64,000 nt of DNA from Cryobacterium sp. GrIS_2_6 (GTDB lineage: Bacteria > Actinomycetota > Actinomycetes > Actinomycetales > Microbacteriaceae). The stretch lies in assembly GCF_035984545.1 (NCBI RefSeq), contig NZ_JAXCHP010000001.1, positions 310,001-374,000 on the forward strand, given 5' to 3'. This document shows, piece by piece, positions 25,901-34,012 of this stretch; positions within the stretch are counted from its first letter, which is position 1, and every line of letters begins with the position of its first letter. The notes beneath the pieces were generated by a model that was not told where the DNA came from, ran no database searches, and saw nothing but the letters and a program-made list of their open reading frames with translations. A program made the translations under genes and the position numbers.

Positions 25901-26760
25901 CCCGCCTCGCCGTCCCCAAGACCTACAAGCTCTACATCGGCGGGAAGTTCCCGCGCAGCGAATCCGGTCGCGTCTATGCCGTGGCGACGCCGAGCGGCGA
26001 CTTCCTCGCGAACGCGGCGCAGGCATCCCGCAAGGACGCCAGGGATGCCGTGGTCGCGGCACGCTCCGCATTCGCGGGGTGGTCGCGCGCCACCCCGTAC
26101 AACCGCGGCCAGGTGCTCTACCGCATCGCCGAGCTGCTCGAGGGCCGTCGCGCCCAGTTCGTCGAGGAGATCGTGCAGTCAGAGGGTGTGTCCGCGTCGG
26201 CCGCGGGCCGGCAGGTCGACGAGGCCGTCGACCGGTGGGTCTGGTACGCCGGCTGGGCAGACAAGTACGCGCAGGTCGCCGGCAATGCGAACCCGGTTTC
26301 CGGGCCGTACTTCAACATTTCCGTGCCAGAGCCGACCGGTGTCGTCGCGATCATCGCCCCGCAGTCCGGCGGGTCACTGCTCGGTCTCGTGAGCGCCGTC
26401 GCCCCCGCCCTCGTCGCAGGCAACACGGTCGTGGTCGTCGCCGACGAGACCCGGCCGCTCTCGGCGATCACTCTCGGCGAGGTGCTCGCCACGAGCGACG
26501 TCCCCGGCGGCGTCGTCAACATCCTCACCGGGTCACCGGCCGAGATGGCGCCGTGGCTCGCGAGCCACGGCGACGTCAACGCGATCGACCTCGTCGGTGC
26601 CGGCGACCTCGACTGGGTGCACCTCGAGATCGACGCGGCCGAAACCCTCACCCGGGTGCTCCAGCCCGCATTCGGGGCGGATGCCGCGGCGCCCTCCCTC
26701 GCCCGGATCCTCGCCTTCACGGAGACGAAGACCGTCTGGCACACCAAGGGCCTGCTTTAG
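25897..26760 (+). CDS. Half-length aldehyde dehydrogenase homologue, probably non-catalytic
   Basis: The protein has 287 residues. It matches the N-terminal, cofactor-binding half of aldehyde dehydrogenases (YKLYIGGKFPRSESGRVY; PEPTGVVAIIAPQSGGSLLG; PALVAGNTVVVVADE; VPGGVVNILTG). It ends before the part that would hold the catalytic cysteine and has no ELGGK glutamate motif. The start GTG overlaps the stop of the full-length enzyme by 4 bp, so the two are made together. The frame is intact and codon use matches its neighbours. This suggests a maintained partner or scaffold rather than decay; similar short partners occur next to deoC in actinobacteria to my knowledge. Confidence 0.8.
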   Translation: MTRLAVPKTYKLYIGGKFPRSESGRVYAVATPSGDFLANAAQASRKDARDAVVAARSAFAGWSRATPYNRGQVLYRIAELLEGRRAQFVEEIVQSEGVSASAAGRQVDEAVDRWVWYAGWADKYAQVAGNANPVSGPYFNISVPEPTGVVAIIAPQSGGSLLGLVSAVAPALVAGNTVVVVADETRPLSAITLGEVLATSDVPGGVVNILTGSPAEMAPWLASHGDVNAIDLVGAGDLDWVHLEIDAAETLTRVLQPAFGADAAAPSLARILAFTETKTVWHTKGLL

Positions 26761-26767
26761 CCGGGGG

Positions 26768-28150
26768 CTACTCCTCGTGGGGGCGGTCGGGGCCGTCCTC
26801 GCGCAGCAGGTCTTCGAGTGCCTGGTCGACCTCGTCGAGTTCGGGTTCCGTGCCCGCCGCGACGCTCGCGGCCGTGCTCGTCAGCCGCGCGACGAGCGCC
26901 TTCGGGTCGTCGAGGTCCGCTGACGTTGGCAGAAGGTCAGGGTGCGCCCACAGTGCGTCACGACCGTCGTTGCCGACGGCATCCGTCACGGCCTGCCACA
27001 TCGCGGCAGCCTCGCGCAGCCGGTGCGGACGCAGCTCGAGCCCGACGAGGGTCGAGAACGCGGACTCGGCCGGACCACCCGAGGCGCGACGGCGCTTCAC
27101 GGTCTCGTTGATGGCATCGGCGCGGGGGAGCCGGCTCGTGGCCCGGACGGTCACGACGTCGACCCAGCCTTCGACGAGCGCGAGCATCGTCTCGAGCCTC
27201 GCGAGGGCGGCGAGCTGGGTCTCCGACTTCGGCGGGATCAGTGATCCGTTCAGGATCGCCTGCCGCAGTTCCTCGGGGTTGGACGGGTCGAAGCCCTCAG
27301 CGAGTTCTTCGAGACGCCCTGAGTCGATGCTGATGTCGTGGGCGAAGTCGGTGATCGAGCTGATCAGCCGCAGGCGCAGCCAGCGCGAATGCCGGAACAG
27401 CCGGGCGTGGGCGAGTTCCCGCACGGCCAGGTAGATCTGAACCTGGTCGATCGGCACATCGAGGTCCTCGCCGAAGGCCGCGACGTTCTGCGGCACGAGG
27501 GCGGCCTGCTGGTCGGTCATGAGCGGGATACCGATGTCTCCTCCCGAGACGACCTCGCTCGCGAGCTGGCCGACGACCTGGCCGAGCTGCATAGCGAAGA
27601 GGGTGCCTCCGATGCTGCGCATCATCTTGCTGGCGCCGGCCATCATGCCCTTGAGCTCTTCCGGCGCCTGGTCGGTGAGGACCTTGGTCAGGGAATCGGA
27701 GATGCTGTTCGCGACCGGCTCCGCCAACTGGGTCCAGACCGGCATGGATTCCGTGACCCACTCCTTGCGGGTGAGAAGGCGCGGGACCACCGTGAGTTCG
27801 GCGATGTCGGTCACCTCGTCGAGCCAGAGCGCAGCAATGTGGAACGCCTGGTCGAGGGCGGCGTGCTCGGCGGGGGTCACTGAAACCTGGCTCTCGGCCG
27901 CCTTGGTCTGGCCCTGCGTGAGAGCTGCGTCCCAGCTAATGCCGCCCTCGCCGTTGCCGCGGAGGGCGCCCTGCAACTGCTGCATGAGAGCGTTGATGCT
28001 GGCCGGGTCAGCCGGCAGGCCGGCGGCTCCGGCGAGCTGGCTCGGATCGATGGAGGACTTGCCCGACAGGATGTCGCGCAACATGTCCCGGAATTCGTCT
28101 TCCGGGTTGGGACCCTCGTCGGGTCGGGAGTCGTCGGGCACTTCAGGCAC
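26768..28150 (-). CDS. DUF2342 zincin-like metalloprotease family protein
   Basis: The protein has 460 residues. It belongs to the actinobacterial DUF2342 / zinc-dependent metalloprotease family (also named as F420-associated hydrolase-like). The central helix IYLAVRELAHARLFRHSRWL contains the family's modified zinc motif (RELAHxRLF in place of HExxH). An acidic N-terminus and long helical stretches surround it; no signal peptide or membrane helix is visible. Its divergent neighbour is the PDZ/S16 protease, then UPF0182: the same three genes adjoin in Mycobacterium (the Rv3193c-Rv3195 region). Proteolytic activity is inferred from the family only. Confidence 0.85.
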   Translation of the reverse strand: MPEVPDDSRPDEGPNPEDEFRDMLRDILSGKSSIDPSQLAGAAGLPADPASINALMQQLQGALRGNGEGGISWDAALTQGQTKAAESQVSVTPAEHAALDQAFHIAALWLDEVTDIAELTVVPRLLTRKEWVTESMPVWTQLAEPVANSISDSLTKVLTDQAPEELKGMMAGASKMMRSIGGTLFAMQLGQVVGQLASEVVSGGDIGIPLMTDQQAALVPQNVAAFGEDLDVPIDQVQIYLAVRELAHARLFRHSRWLRLRLISSITDFAHDISIDSGRLEELAEGFDPSNPEELRQAILNGSLIPPKSETQLAALARLETMLALVEGWVDVVTVRATSRLPRADAINETVKRRRASGGPAESAFSTLVGLELRPHRLREAAAMWQAVTDAVGNDGRDALWAHPDLLPTSADLDDPKALVARLTSTAASVAAGTEPELDEVDQALEDLLREDGPDRPHEE

Positions 28151-28270
28151 CTCTCAGTCGCTTGCTTCTACGCTAGTCCGAGACGCCCGGCCCGAACTGG
28201 GAAATGACCTACGCTGAGAGGTCTGCTGTCCGCTTGCCGCGAACGCCCGGCATAACCTGGAAGGAGCCCG

Positions 28271-29404
28271 GTGGCCCTCTTCACCGACGACCCGACGCCA
28301 TCCGACTCCGGCACCACCTGGGAAGAGCGATCGCCGCGCTCCCGGCGCGCAAGCAAGGCCGGTTGGATCGTGCTCAGCATCGCCCTGGCCTGCGGCATCA
28401 TCCTCGGCGTCACCCCGGCCCCGTACGTGATCGAGAAGCCGGGACCCGTGTACAACACCATCGGCTCCACCATCTCTGAGGACGGTGCGGACCGGCCCCT
28501 GATCACCATCGACGGCACGGAGACCTTCCCGACCGACGGAACGCTGGACATGCTCACGGTGTCCCTCGTCGGCAACCCGGACAACCGCCCGAGCTGGCTC
28601 AAGGTCGCTGGAGCGTGGCTGGACTCCAGCCAGGCCGTCATCCCGATCGAGGCGGCGTTCCCCTCGAACACCACGACGCAGCAGCGCGATGAGGAGAATA
28701 CCGCGCAAATGGTCAACTCCCAGCAGGATGCGATCGCCGCCGCCCTGACGAACCTCGGCTACACCTACCCGACGATCGTCTCGGTGGTTTCGCTACCCGA
28801 CGGTTCGCCGGCGACGGGCGTCCTCAAGGCGGACGACCAGATCACCACCGTCAACGGCGCCCCCATCACCGACATCGCCTCCCTCCGTGCCGCGCTCACG
28901 GCGAACGGCGCCGGCGTTCCGGCCACCGTCGGCATCGTGCGCGGCGGCGTCGCGCAGGACCTCACGGTCACCCCCGTCGACTCGGACGGTTCCGCGATCA
29001 TCGGGATCAACGTGAAGACCGAGTATCAGTTCCCGTTCACGGTCACCATCCAGCTCGACCAGGTCGGCGGCCCGAGCGCCGGCATGATGTTCGCGCTCGG
29101 CATCATCGACAAGCTCACCCCCGGGCTCCTTCAGGGCGGCGAGAACGTCGCGGGCACCGGCACGATCGATCAGACGGGCACGGTCGGCCCGATCGGCGGC
29201 ATCCGCCAGAAACTCGCAGGCGCCCGGAGCGCCGGAGCAGACTGGTTCCTCGCCCCCGCGGACGACTGCGACGAGGTTACCGGGCACATCCCGGACGGTC
29301 TCACGGTCTTCTCTGTCACGACCCTCGACCAGGCACTCACCGCGCTGGACGTCATCAAGACCGGGGCGGACACGAGCGCACTCCCGCACTGCCCCGTGCA
29401 ATAA
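28271..29404 (+). CDS. Membrane-anchored PDZ/Lon-like (S16) protease
   Basis: The protein has 377 residues from a GTG start preceded by AAGGAG. An N-terminal membrane helix (about 31-49) is followed by an extracytoplasmic region, a PDZ domain near 170-240 (TGVLKADDQITTVNGAPI) and a C-terminal Lon-type protease domain. The catalytic dyad is S269 in QVGGPSAGMMFALGI and K314 in GPIGGIRQKLAGA. The layout matches B. subtilis YlbL and mycobacterial homologues. It lacks the ATPase of Lon, so it must act on unfolded or loosely folded substrates outside the cytosol. Divergent from the DUF2342 gene. Confidence 0.9.
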   Translation: MALFTDDPTPSDSGTTWEERSPRSRRASKAGWIVLSIALACGIILGVTPAPYVIEKPGPVYNTIGSTISEDGADRPLITIDGTETFPTDGTLDMLTVSLVGNPDNRPSWLKVAGAWLDSSQAVIPIEAAFPSNTTTQQRDEENTAQMVNSQQDAIAAALTNLGYTYPTIVSVVSLPDGSPATGVLKADDQITTVNGAPITDIASLRAALTANGAGVPATVGIVRGGVAQDLTVTPVDSDGSAIIGINVKTEYQFPFTVTIQLDQVGGPSAGMMFALGIIDKLTPGLLQGGENVAGTGTIDQTGTVGPIGGIRQKLAGARSAGADWFLAPADDCDEVTGHIPDGLTVFSVTTLDQALTALDVIKTGADTSALPHCPVQ

Positions 29405-29439
29405 CGGGGGATACCCCAGTAGCCTTGCAGGGAACTCTG

Positions 29440-29458
29440 AGCCGGCTTGGGGCCGGCT
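29440..29458 (+). terminator. Small hairpin after the PDZ protease gene
   Basis: AGCCGGC pairs with GCCGGCT across a 5-base loop, 36 bp past the stop codon. No T-run follows, so it is a weak terminator candidate. Confidence 0.4.
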
Positions 29459-29530
29459 GGCAGGCCTGCTCCCAGAACCCCTGTCTAGAATGAGGCCTGA
29501 CCGCCGATTTACAGACCAAGAGGCCCATTC

Positions 29531-32431
29531 GTGACGTCACAATCCACCGGAAACGCTCCTCGCAGGAGTCGTGCCCCCCTCGCCATTACGGCCGCCATCA
29601 TCGCGGGGCTGGTGATCCTGTTCTTTGTGTTCGCCGGCCTGTACGCCGATGTGCTCTGGTTCAACCAGCTAGGCTTCCTGAGCGTACTGACCACCCAGTG
29701 GGCGGCAGGGGCCGCTCTCTTCTTCGTGGGCTTCCTCGCGATGGCGATCCCGGTCTTCGTCAGCATCGAGATCGCGTACCGGATGCGTCCCGTCTACGCG
29801 AAGCTTAACTCGCAGCTCGACCGCTACCAGCAGGTCATCGAGCCGCTTCGCCGCCTCGCCATGTACGGCATCCCCGCTCTGCTCGGCCTTTTCGCCGGCG
29901 TCGCCGCCGCCACCCGCTGGCAGGTCGTGCTGATGTGGCTGAACCGCACCGACACCGGCACCACCGATCCGCAGTTCCACCTCGACGTGTCGTTCTACCT
30001 GTTCGACCTGCCCTTCTTCCAGGCATTCCTCGGCTTCGCATCCGCCGTCGTCCTCATCTCGGCCATCGTCGCGATCGCGACCACCTACCTGTACGGGTCG
30101 ATCCGGGTCAGCGGCCGCGAAATCCTCGTGTCGAAGGCCGCTCGCGTCCAGATCGCCGTCACGGCGAGCCTCTACCTGGTCCTTCAGGCGCTCAGCATCT
30201 GGCTCGACCAGTATTCGACGCTCACCAGCACGAACGACCTGATCACCGGCGCCGGCTACACCGACACCCACGCCACCATCCCCGGACGGGCGATCCTCGC
30301 CGGCATTGCCGCCGTCATCGCCATCCTCTTCCTTGTCACGGCGATCTTCGGTCGCTGGCGCCTCCCCGTCATCGGCACGGCTCTCCTCATCGTGACGAGC
30401 CTGCTGCTCGGCTCCCTCTACCCGTGGGTCGTGCAGCGTTTCCAGGTCGACCCGAGCGCGAAGTCCCTCGAGGCCGAATACATCCAACGGAACATCGACC
30501 TCACTCGGAGCGCATACGACCTCTCGGGTGTCACGGAGGTCCCGTACAACGCGACCACGACGGCAGAGCCCGGGGCACTCCGGGCGGATGCGACGACGAC
30601 CGCCAACATCCGGATCCTCGACCCGGCCCTCGTGAGTGATGCCTTCTCGCAGCTGGAACAGTTCAAGCAGTACTACCAGTTCCCGAAGAACCTCGACGTG
30701 GACCGGTACACGATCGACGGCAAGTCCCAGGACACCGTCGTCGCCGTCCGTGACCTCAAGCTGTCCGGGCTCAACGCCGGCAACACCTGGGTGAACTCGA
30801 CGATCGTCTATACCCACGGGTACGGGGTCGTCGCGGCATACGGCAACCAGCGCTCGGCAGACGGCCAGCCCGTGTTCCTCGAGTCCGGCATCCCGACGAC
30901 CGGATCGCTCGGAACCTACGAGCCGCGGATCTACTTCGGTGAGAACTCGCCGCCATACTCGATCGTCGGAGCCGCGGCGGACAGCAAGCCCGTCGAGCTC
31001 GACTATCCGTCTGGCACCGATGGCGCCCAGCAGACGTATACGACCTTCACCGGCAACGGCGGTCCGAAGCTCGACAACGCGTTCAACAAGCTCATCTACG
31101 CGCTCAAGTTTCAGTCCGAACAGATCTTCCTCGCCAACGCGGTGAACGACCAGTCCCAGATTCTCTACGACCGCGACCCCGTCACGCGCGTGCAGAAAGT
31201 CGCTCCGTACCTGACCCTCGACTCCTCCGCGTACCCCTCGGTCGTTGACGGCCGGGTCAAGTGGATCGTCGACGGCTACACGACGAGCGCGGACTACCCG
31301 TACTCGACACCGGTCGGCCTGAGCGACGCCATCACGGACACCGAGACGCCCGCGCAACCGTTCGCGCTCGACAAGATCAACTACATGCGCAACTCGGTCA
31401 AGGCAACGGTCGACGCCTATGACGGCTCGGTCACCCTCTACGCGTGGGACACCACGGACCCGATCCTGAAGACGTGGCAGAAGATCTTCCCGTCCACGGT
31501 CAAGCCCATGAGCGATATGAGCGGTCAGCTGATGAGTCACGTCCGGTACCCGGCCGACCTCTTCAAGGTGCAGCGCCACATCCTGAGCCAGTACCACGTG
31601 ACCGACCCCGGCTCGTTCTACTCGCACGACGACGCGTGGACGACGCCGAACGACCCGGTGTCGCCGTCGACGAACACGACTCTGCAGCCCCCGTACTACC
31701 TCACGATGCAGGTGCCCGGTTCGGAGAAACCGGCCTTCACCCTGTACTCGACCTTCATCCCCGACGCGACGGGTACCACGAGCCGGAACGTGCTCACCGG
31801 GTACCTCGCGGTCGACTCGGATGCCGGCGCGACCGACGGAGTCAGATCGGCGGAATACGGAAAGCTCCGCCTGCTCACCCTGCCGAAGGCGAACACGGTG
31901 CCGGGCCCCGGCCAGGTACAGGCGAAGTTCAACGCCGACCCGACGGTCTCGACCCAGCTCAATCTGTTGAAGCAGGGCCAGTCGAAGGTGCTCAACGGCA
32001 ACCTGCTGACGCTGCCCGTCGGTGGCGGGCTGCTGTACGTGCAGCCGGTCTATGTGCAGTCGACGGGTGAGACCAGCTACCCGCTTCTGCAGAAGGTTCT
32101 CGTGGCCTTCGGTGACCAGATCGCCTTCGAGGACACCCTGAACAAGGCGCTCGACGTGCTCTTCGGCGGCAGTTCGGGTGCGCAGGCCGGTGATACTTCG
32201 GTGCCGACGACCGGAGCGACGACGCCGACGACCGGGGGCACGACCACACCCTCGACGACGACGGGCAACCCGGCAACGGATGCCCAGCTCCAGGCGCTCC
32301 TGGCCGTCGCCAAGCAGGCGATTGCGGACAAGCAGGCGGCACTCACCGCCGGCGACTTCGCGGCTTACGGTGTGGCGGACAAGAAGCTCTCCGACACCGT
32401 CGCGAGCATGCTCGCCCTGCTGGGCCAGTAG
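29531..32431 (+). CDS. UPF0182 family large membrane protein
   Basis: The protein has 966 residues. About seven membrane helices fill the first 310 residues (for example 17-37, 56-78, 106-125, 152-182, 201-220, 256-276, 283-301). A long extracytoplasmic region follows with SLEAEYIQRNIDLTRSAYDL and VPYNATTTAEPGALR, typical of UPF0182. Near 875-910 is a Thr/Pro/Gly-rich linker, and the last 60 residues form an Ala/Lys helix (QALLAVAKQAIADKQAALTAGD). Function is unknown; the family always lies near the PDZ/S16 protease in actinobacteria, so it could be a substrate or partner. Confidence 0.92.
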   Translation: MTSQSTGNAPRRSRAPLAITAAIIAGLVILFFVFAGLYADVLWFNQLGFLSVLTTQWAAGAALFFVGFLAMAIPVFVSIEIAYRMRPVYAKLNSQLDRYQQVIEPLRRLAMYGIPALLGLFAGVAAATRWQVVLMWLNRTDTGTTDPQFHLDVSFYLFDLPFFQAFLGFASAVVLISAIVAIATTYLYGSIRVSGREILVSKAARVQIAVTASLYLVLQALSIWLDQYSTLTSTNDLITGAGYTDTHATIPGRAILAGIAAVIAILFLVTAIFGRWRLPVIGTALLIVTSLLLGSLYPWVVQRFQVDPSAKSLEAEYIQRNIDLTRSAYDLSGVTEVPYNATTTAEPGALRADATTTANIRILDPALVSDAFSQLEQFKQYYQFPKNLDVDRYTIDGKSQDTVVAVRDLKLSGLNAGNTWVNSTIVYTHGYGVVAAYGNQRSADGQPVFLESGIPTTGSLGTYEPRIYFGENSPPYSIVGAAADSKPVELDYPSGTDGAQQTYTTFTGNGGPKLDNAFNKLIYALKFQSEQIFLANAVNDQSQILYDRDPVTRVQKVAPYLTLDSSAYPSVVDGRVKWIVDGYTTSADYPYSTPVGLSDAITDTETPAQPFALDKINYMRNSVKATVDAYDGSVTLYAWDTTDPILKTWQKIFPSTVKPMSDMSGQLMSHVRYPADLFKVQRHILSQYHVTDPGSFYSHDDAWTTPNDPVSPSTNTTLQPPYYLTMQVPGSEKPAFTLYSTFIPDATGTTSRNVLTGYLAVDSDAGATDGVRSAEYGKLRLLTLPKANTVPGPGQVQAKFNADPTVSTQLNLLKQGQSKVLNGNLLTLPVGGGLLYVQPVYVQSTGETSYPLLQKVLVAFGDQIAFEDTLNKALDVLFGGSSGAQAGDTSVPTTGATTPTTGGTTTPSTTTGNPATDAQLQALLAVAKQAIADKQAALTAGDFAAYGVADKKLSDTVASMLALLGQ

Positions 32432-32470
32432 CAGGCGGCAGCACCCGCCGCGGGCAGCATCCATGGTACC

Positions 32471-32502
32471 GACGGCCGACTCCCTTCCGGGAGCCGGCCG
32501 TC
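32471..32502 (+). terminator. Strong terminator hairpin after UPF0182
   Basis: GACGGCCGACTCCC pairs with GGGAGCCGGCCGTC around a TTCC loop, a 14-step stem with one mismatch, 39 bp past the stop codon. The tail is GTGCGTGTGG, without a T-run, as often seen in high-GC genomes. Confidence 0.7.
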
Positions 32503-32567
32503 CGTGCGTGTGGCACAACGCACGAGCGCCGGCACGGGACCCGCGCAGCATGCACGGCGCCGCGTGG

Positions 32568-32597
32568 TTCGACTGGGCCTCAAGGCTGTGATAGGCT
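32568..32597 (+). promoter_or_regulatory. Likely promoter of tRNA-fMet
   Basis: TTCGAC at 32568-32573 and TAGGCT at 32592-32597, 18 bases apart, fit a vegetative actinobacterial promoter. The -10 hexamer ends 11 bp before the tRNA's first base. Confidence 0.5.
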
Positions 32598-32608
32598 ACT
32601 TCTTGTAG

Positions 32609-32682
32609 CGCGGGGTGGAGCAGTTCGGTAGCTCGCTGGGCTCATAACCCAGAGGTCGTAGGTTCAAATCCTGCCCCCGCAA
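32609..32682 (+). tRNA. Initiator tRNA-Met (CAT anticodon)
   Basis: A complete cloverleaf can be drawn. The acceptor stem is CGCGGGG against CCCCGCA, with the C-A mismatch at the first pair that marks initiator tRNAs. The anticodon stem is CTGGG/CCCAG, including the initiator G-C pairs next to the loop, with CAT at 32643-32645. The T-arm is GTAGGTTCAAATCCTGC. The 3' CCA is not encoded (A then CAG). A strong terminator follows at once. This is the tRNA that IF-2, also encoded here, recognises. Confidence 0.96.
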
Positions 32683-32687
32683 CAGAT

Positions 32688-32721
32688 GCCCCCGGAACCG
32701 CAAGGTTCCGGGGGCTTTTTT
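32688..32721 (+). terminator. Rho-independent terminator of tRNA-fMet
   Basis: GCCCCCGGAACC pairs perfectly with GGTTCCGGGGGC around a GCAA tetraloop, followed by six T. This is the clearest intrinsic terminator in the window. Confidence 0.95.
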
Positions 32722-32802
32722 ATTGCCCGCACCCGGTACTCTCGGTGGATGACCTGCCCCACGACCCGGCCCCTGTCCTACGCCGAGACCGGGAATGCCT
32801 GA

Positions 32803-33270
32803 ATGCTCACCATCGACAGGGACGATCCTGCGCGTCCGGACGTCCATCGGTTGCTCGACGAGCACCTTGCGGATATGTTCGCCTCCTCGCCGGCCGAGAG
32901 CGTCCACGCCCTCGACCTCGAAGCCCTGTCAGGGCCGGAGATCCGGTTCTGGACCGCGCGGGAGGGCCGCACGCTCGTCGGCTGTGGCGCTCTGAAGGAA
33001 CTGAGCGCTGATCACGCCGAGCTCAAGTCCATGCGCACAACGCAGGAGGCGCGCGGCCGCGGAGTGGCCGCCGGGCTCCTCTCGCACATCCTCGACGACG
33101 CGCGCCACCGGGGCATCGGGCGCGTCAGCCTGGAGACCGGGACCCAGGACTTTTTCGCCCCGGCCAGGCGGCTCTACCTGCGCAGTGGCTTCGTCGAATG
33201 TCCGCCGTTCGCCGCGTACACCGTGGACCCCATCAGCGTCTTCCTGACCATCCGGCTCACTCAAGAGTGA
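32803..33270 (+). CDS. GNAT family N-acetyltransferase
   Basis: The protein has 155 residues. The acetyl-CoA-binding motif A is AELKSMRTTQEARGRGVAAGLLSHIL, seen as MRTTQEARGRGVAAGLL (about 75-91, Q/RxxGxG/A form). Motif B follows in RRLYLRSGFVEC near 130-141. The size is that of a one-domain GNAT enzyme. The substrate cannot be told. It is a single gene, convergent with lysE. Confidence 0.88.
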   Translation: MLTIDRDDPARPDVHRLLDEHLADMFASSPAESVHALDLEALSGPEIRFWTAREGRTLVGCGALKELSADHAELKSMRTTQEARGRGVAAGLLSHILDDARHRGIGRVSLETGTQDFFAPARRLYLRSGFVECPPFAAYTVDPISVFLTIRLTQE

Positions 33271-33300
33271 GACCTACCCGGGTAGGCCGCCGGTGATCGG

Positions 33301-33924
33301 TCAGTGGATCGCAGCGAGCAGAATACCGACGCCGACGAAGAGTACTCCGAAGATGCGGTTCAGCACCCGCTGGCCCCGTGCATCCCTGGTGAAGCGCTGA
33401 AATGACCGCGCCGTTCCCGCGAAGAAGAGCCACATCACCAGCACGTCGATCACGATCACCGTGGCTGCCGCGATCAGGTACTGCGGGAGCGCGGGGCGAT
33501 CGAGCCGGATGAACTGGGGGAGGAAGGCCAGAAAGAAGACGATCGCCTTCGGATTGAGCAGGTTCACCCACAGGCCGCGACGGAACATCGACCAGCGGGG
33601 CTCGTCACGGAGAACCTGGGCGCTCTCGGCGTCCAGGCTCGGCTTCGCGAGGAACTGCCGAATGCCCAGGTAGACGAGGTACGCGGCACCCGCATAGCGG
33701 ATGATGTTGAATGCGACGGGCGAATTGGCGACGAGCAGCCCCACGCCGAGGGCAACGATTGTGATGTGCACGACCAGTGCAGCCTGTTGGCCGAGGATGC
33801 CCCAGATGGAGCGGCGGAACCCGGAATTGAGGGCATTGCTCATGGTGTTGATCGCCCCAGCACCGGGCGTGAAGCTGATCAGCGCACCCGCACCCACGAG
33901 GGCCAGCCAGAGGGAGAATTGCAC
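33301..33924 (-). CDS. LysE/RhtB family amino-acid exporter
   Basis: The protein has 207 residues with six membrane helices. Family motifs include the N-terminal SFTPGAGAINTMSNALNSGF (about 18-37), then GAAYLVYLGIRQFL near 77 and FRRGLWVNLLNPKAIVFFLAFLPQF, seen as RRGLWVNLLNPKAIVFF near 115-131. Members export lysine, arginine, homoserine or threonine; the cargo here is unknown. GTG start. Divergent from mmsA with an 88 bp gap. Confidence 0.9.
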   Translation of the reverse strand: MQFSLWLALVGAGALISFTPGAGAINTMSNALNSGFRRSIWGILGQQAALVVHITIVALGVGLLVANSPVAFNIIRYAGAAYLVYLGIRQFLAKPSLDAESAQVLRDEPRWSMFRRGLWVNLLNPKAIVFFLAFLPQFIRLDRPALPQYLIAAATVIVIDVLVMWLFFAGTARSFQRFTRDARGQRVLNRIFGVLFVGVGILLAAIH

Positions 33925-34012
33925 CGCTCCAGCCTAGGGCCTGCCTGAACCCGTGGATTGCGGCGGGTTGTGTCAGAATCGACGCGTTCCCCGACGTCGT
34001 TGTCCGAGAGAG

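Noticed and set aside
29669..32551. A 960-codon open frame antisense to the UPF0182 gene
   Set aside because: It is a product of strong third-position G/C bias in the real gene; composition is Arg/Val/Asp-rich without any motif.
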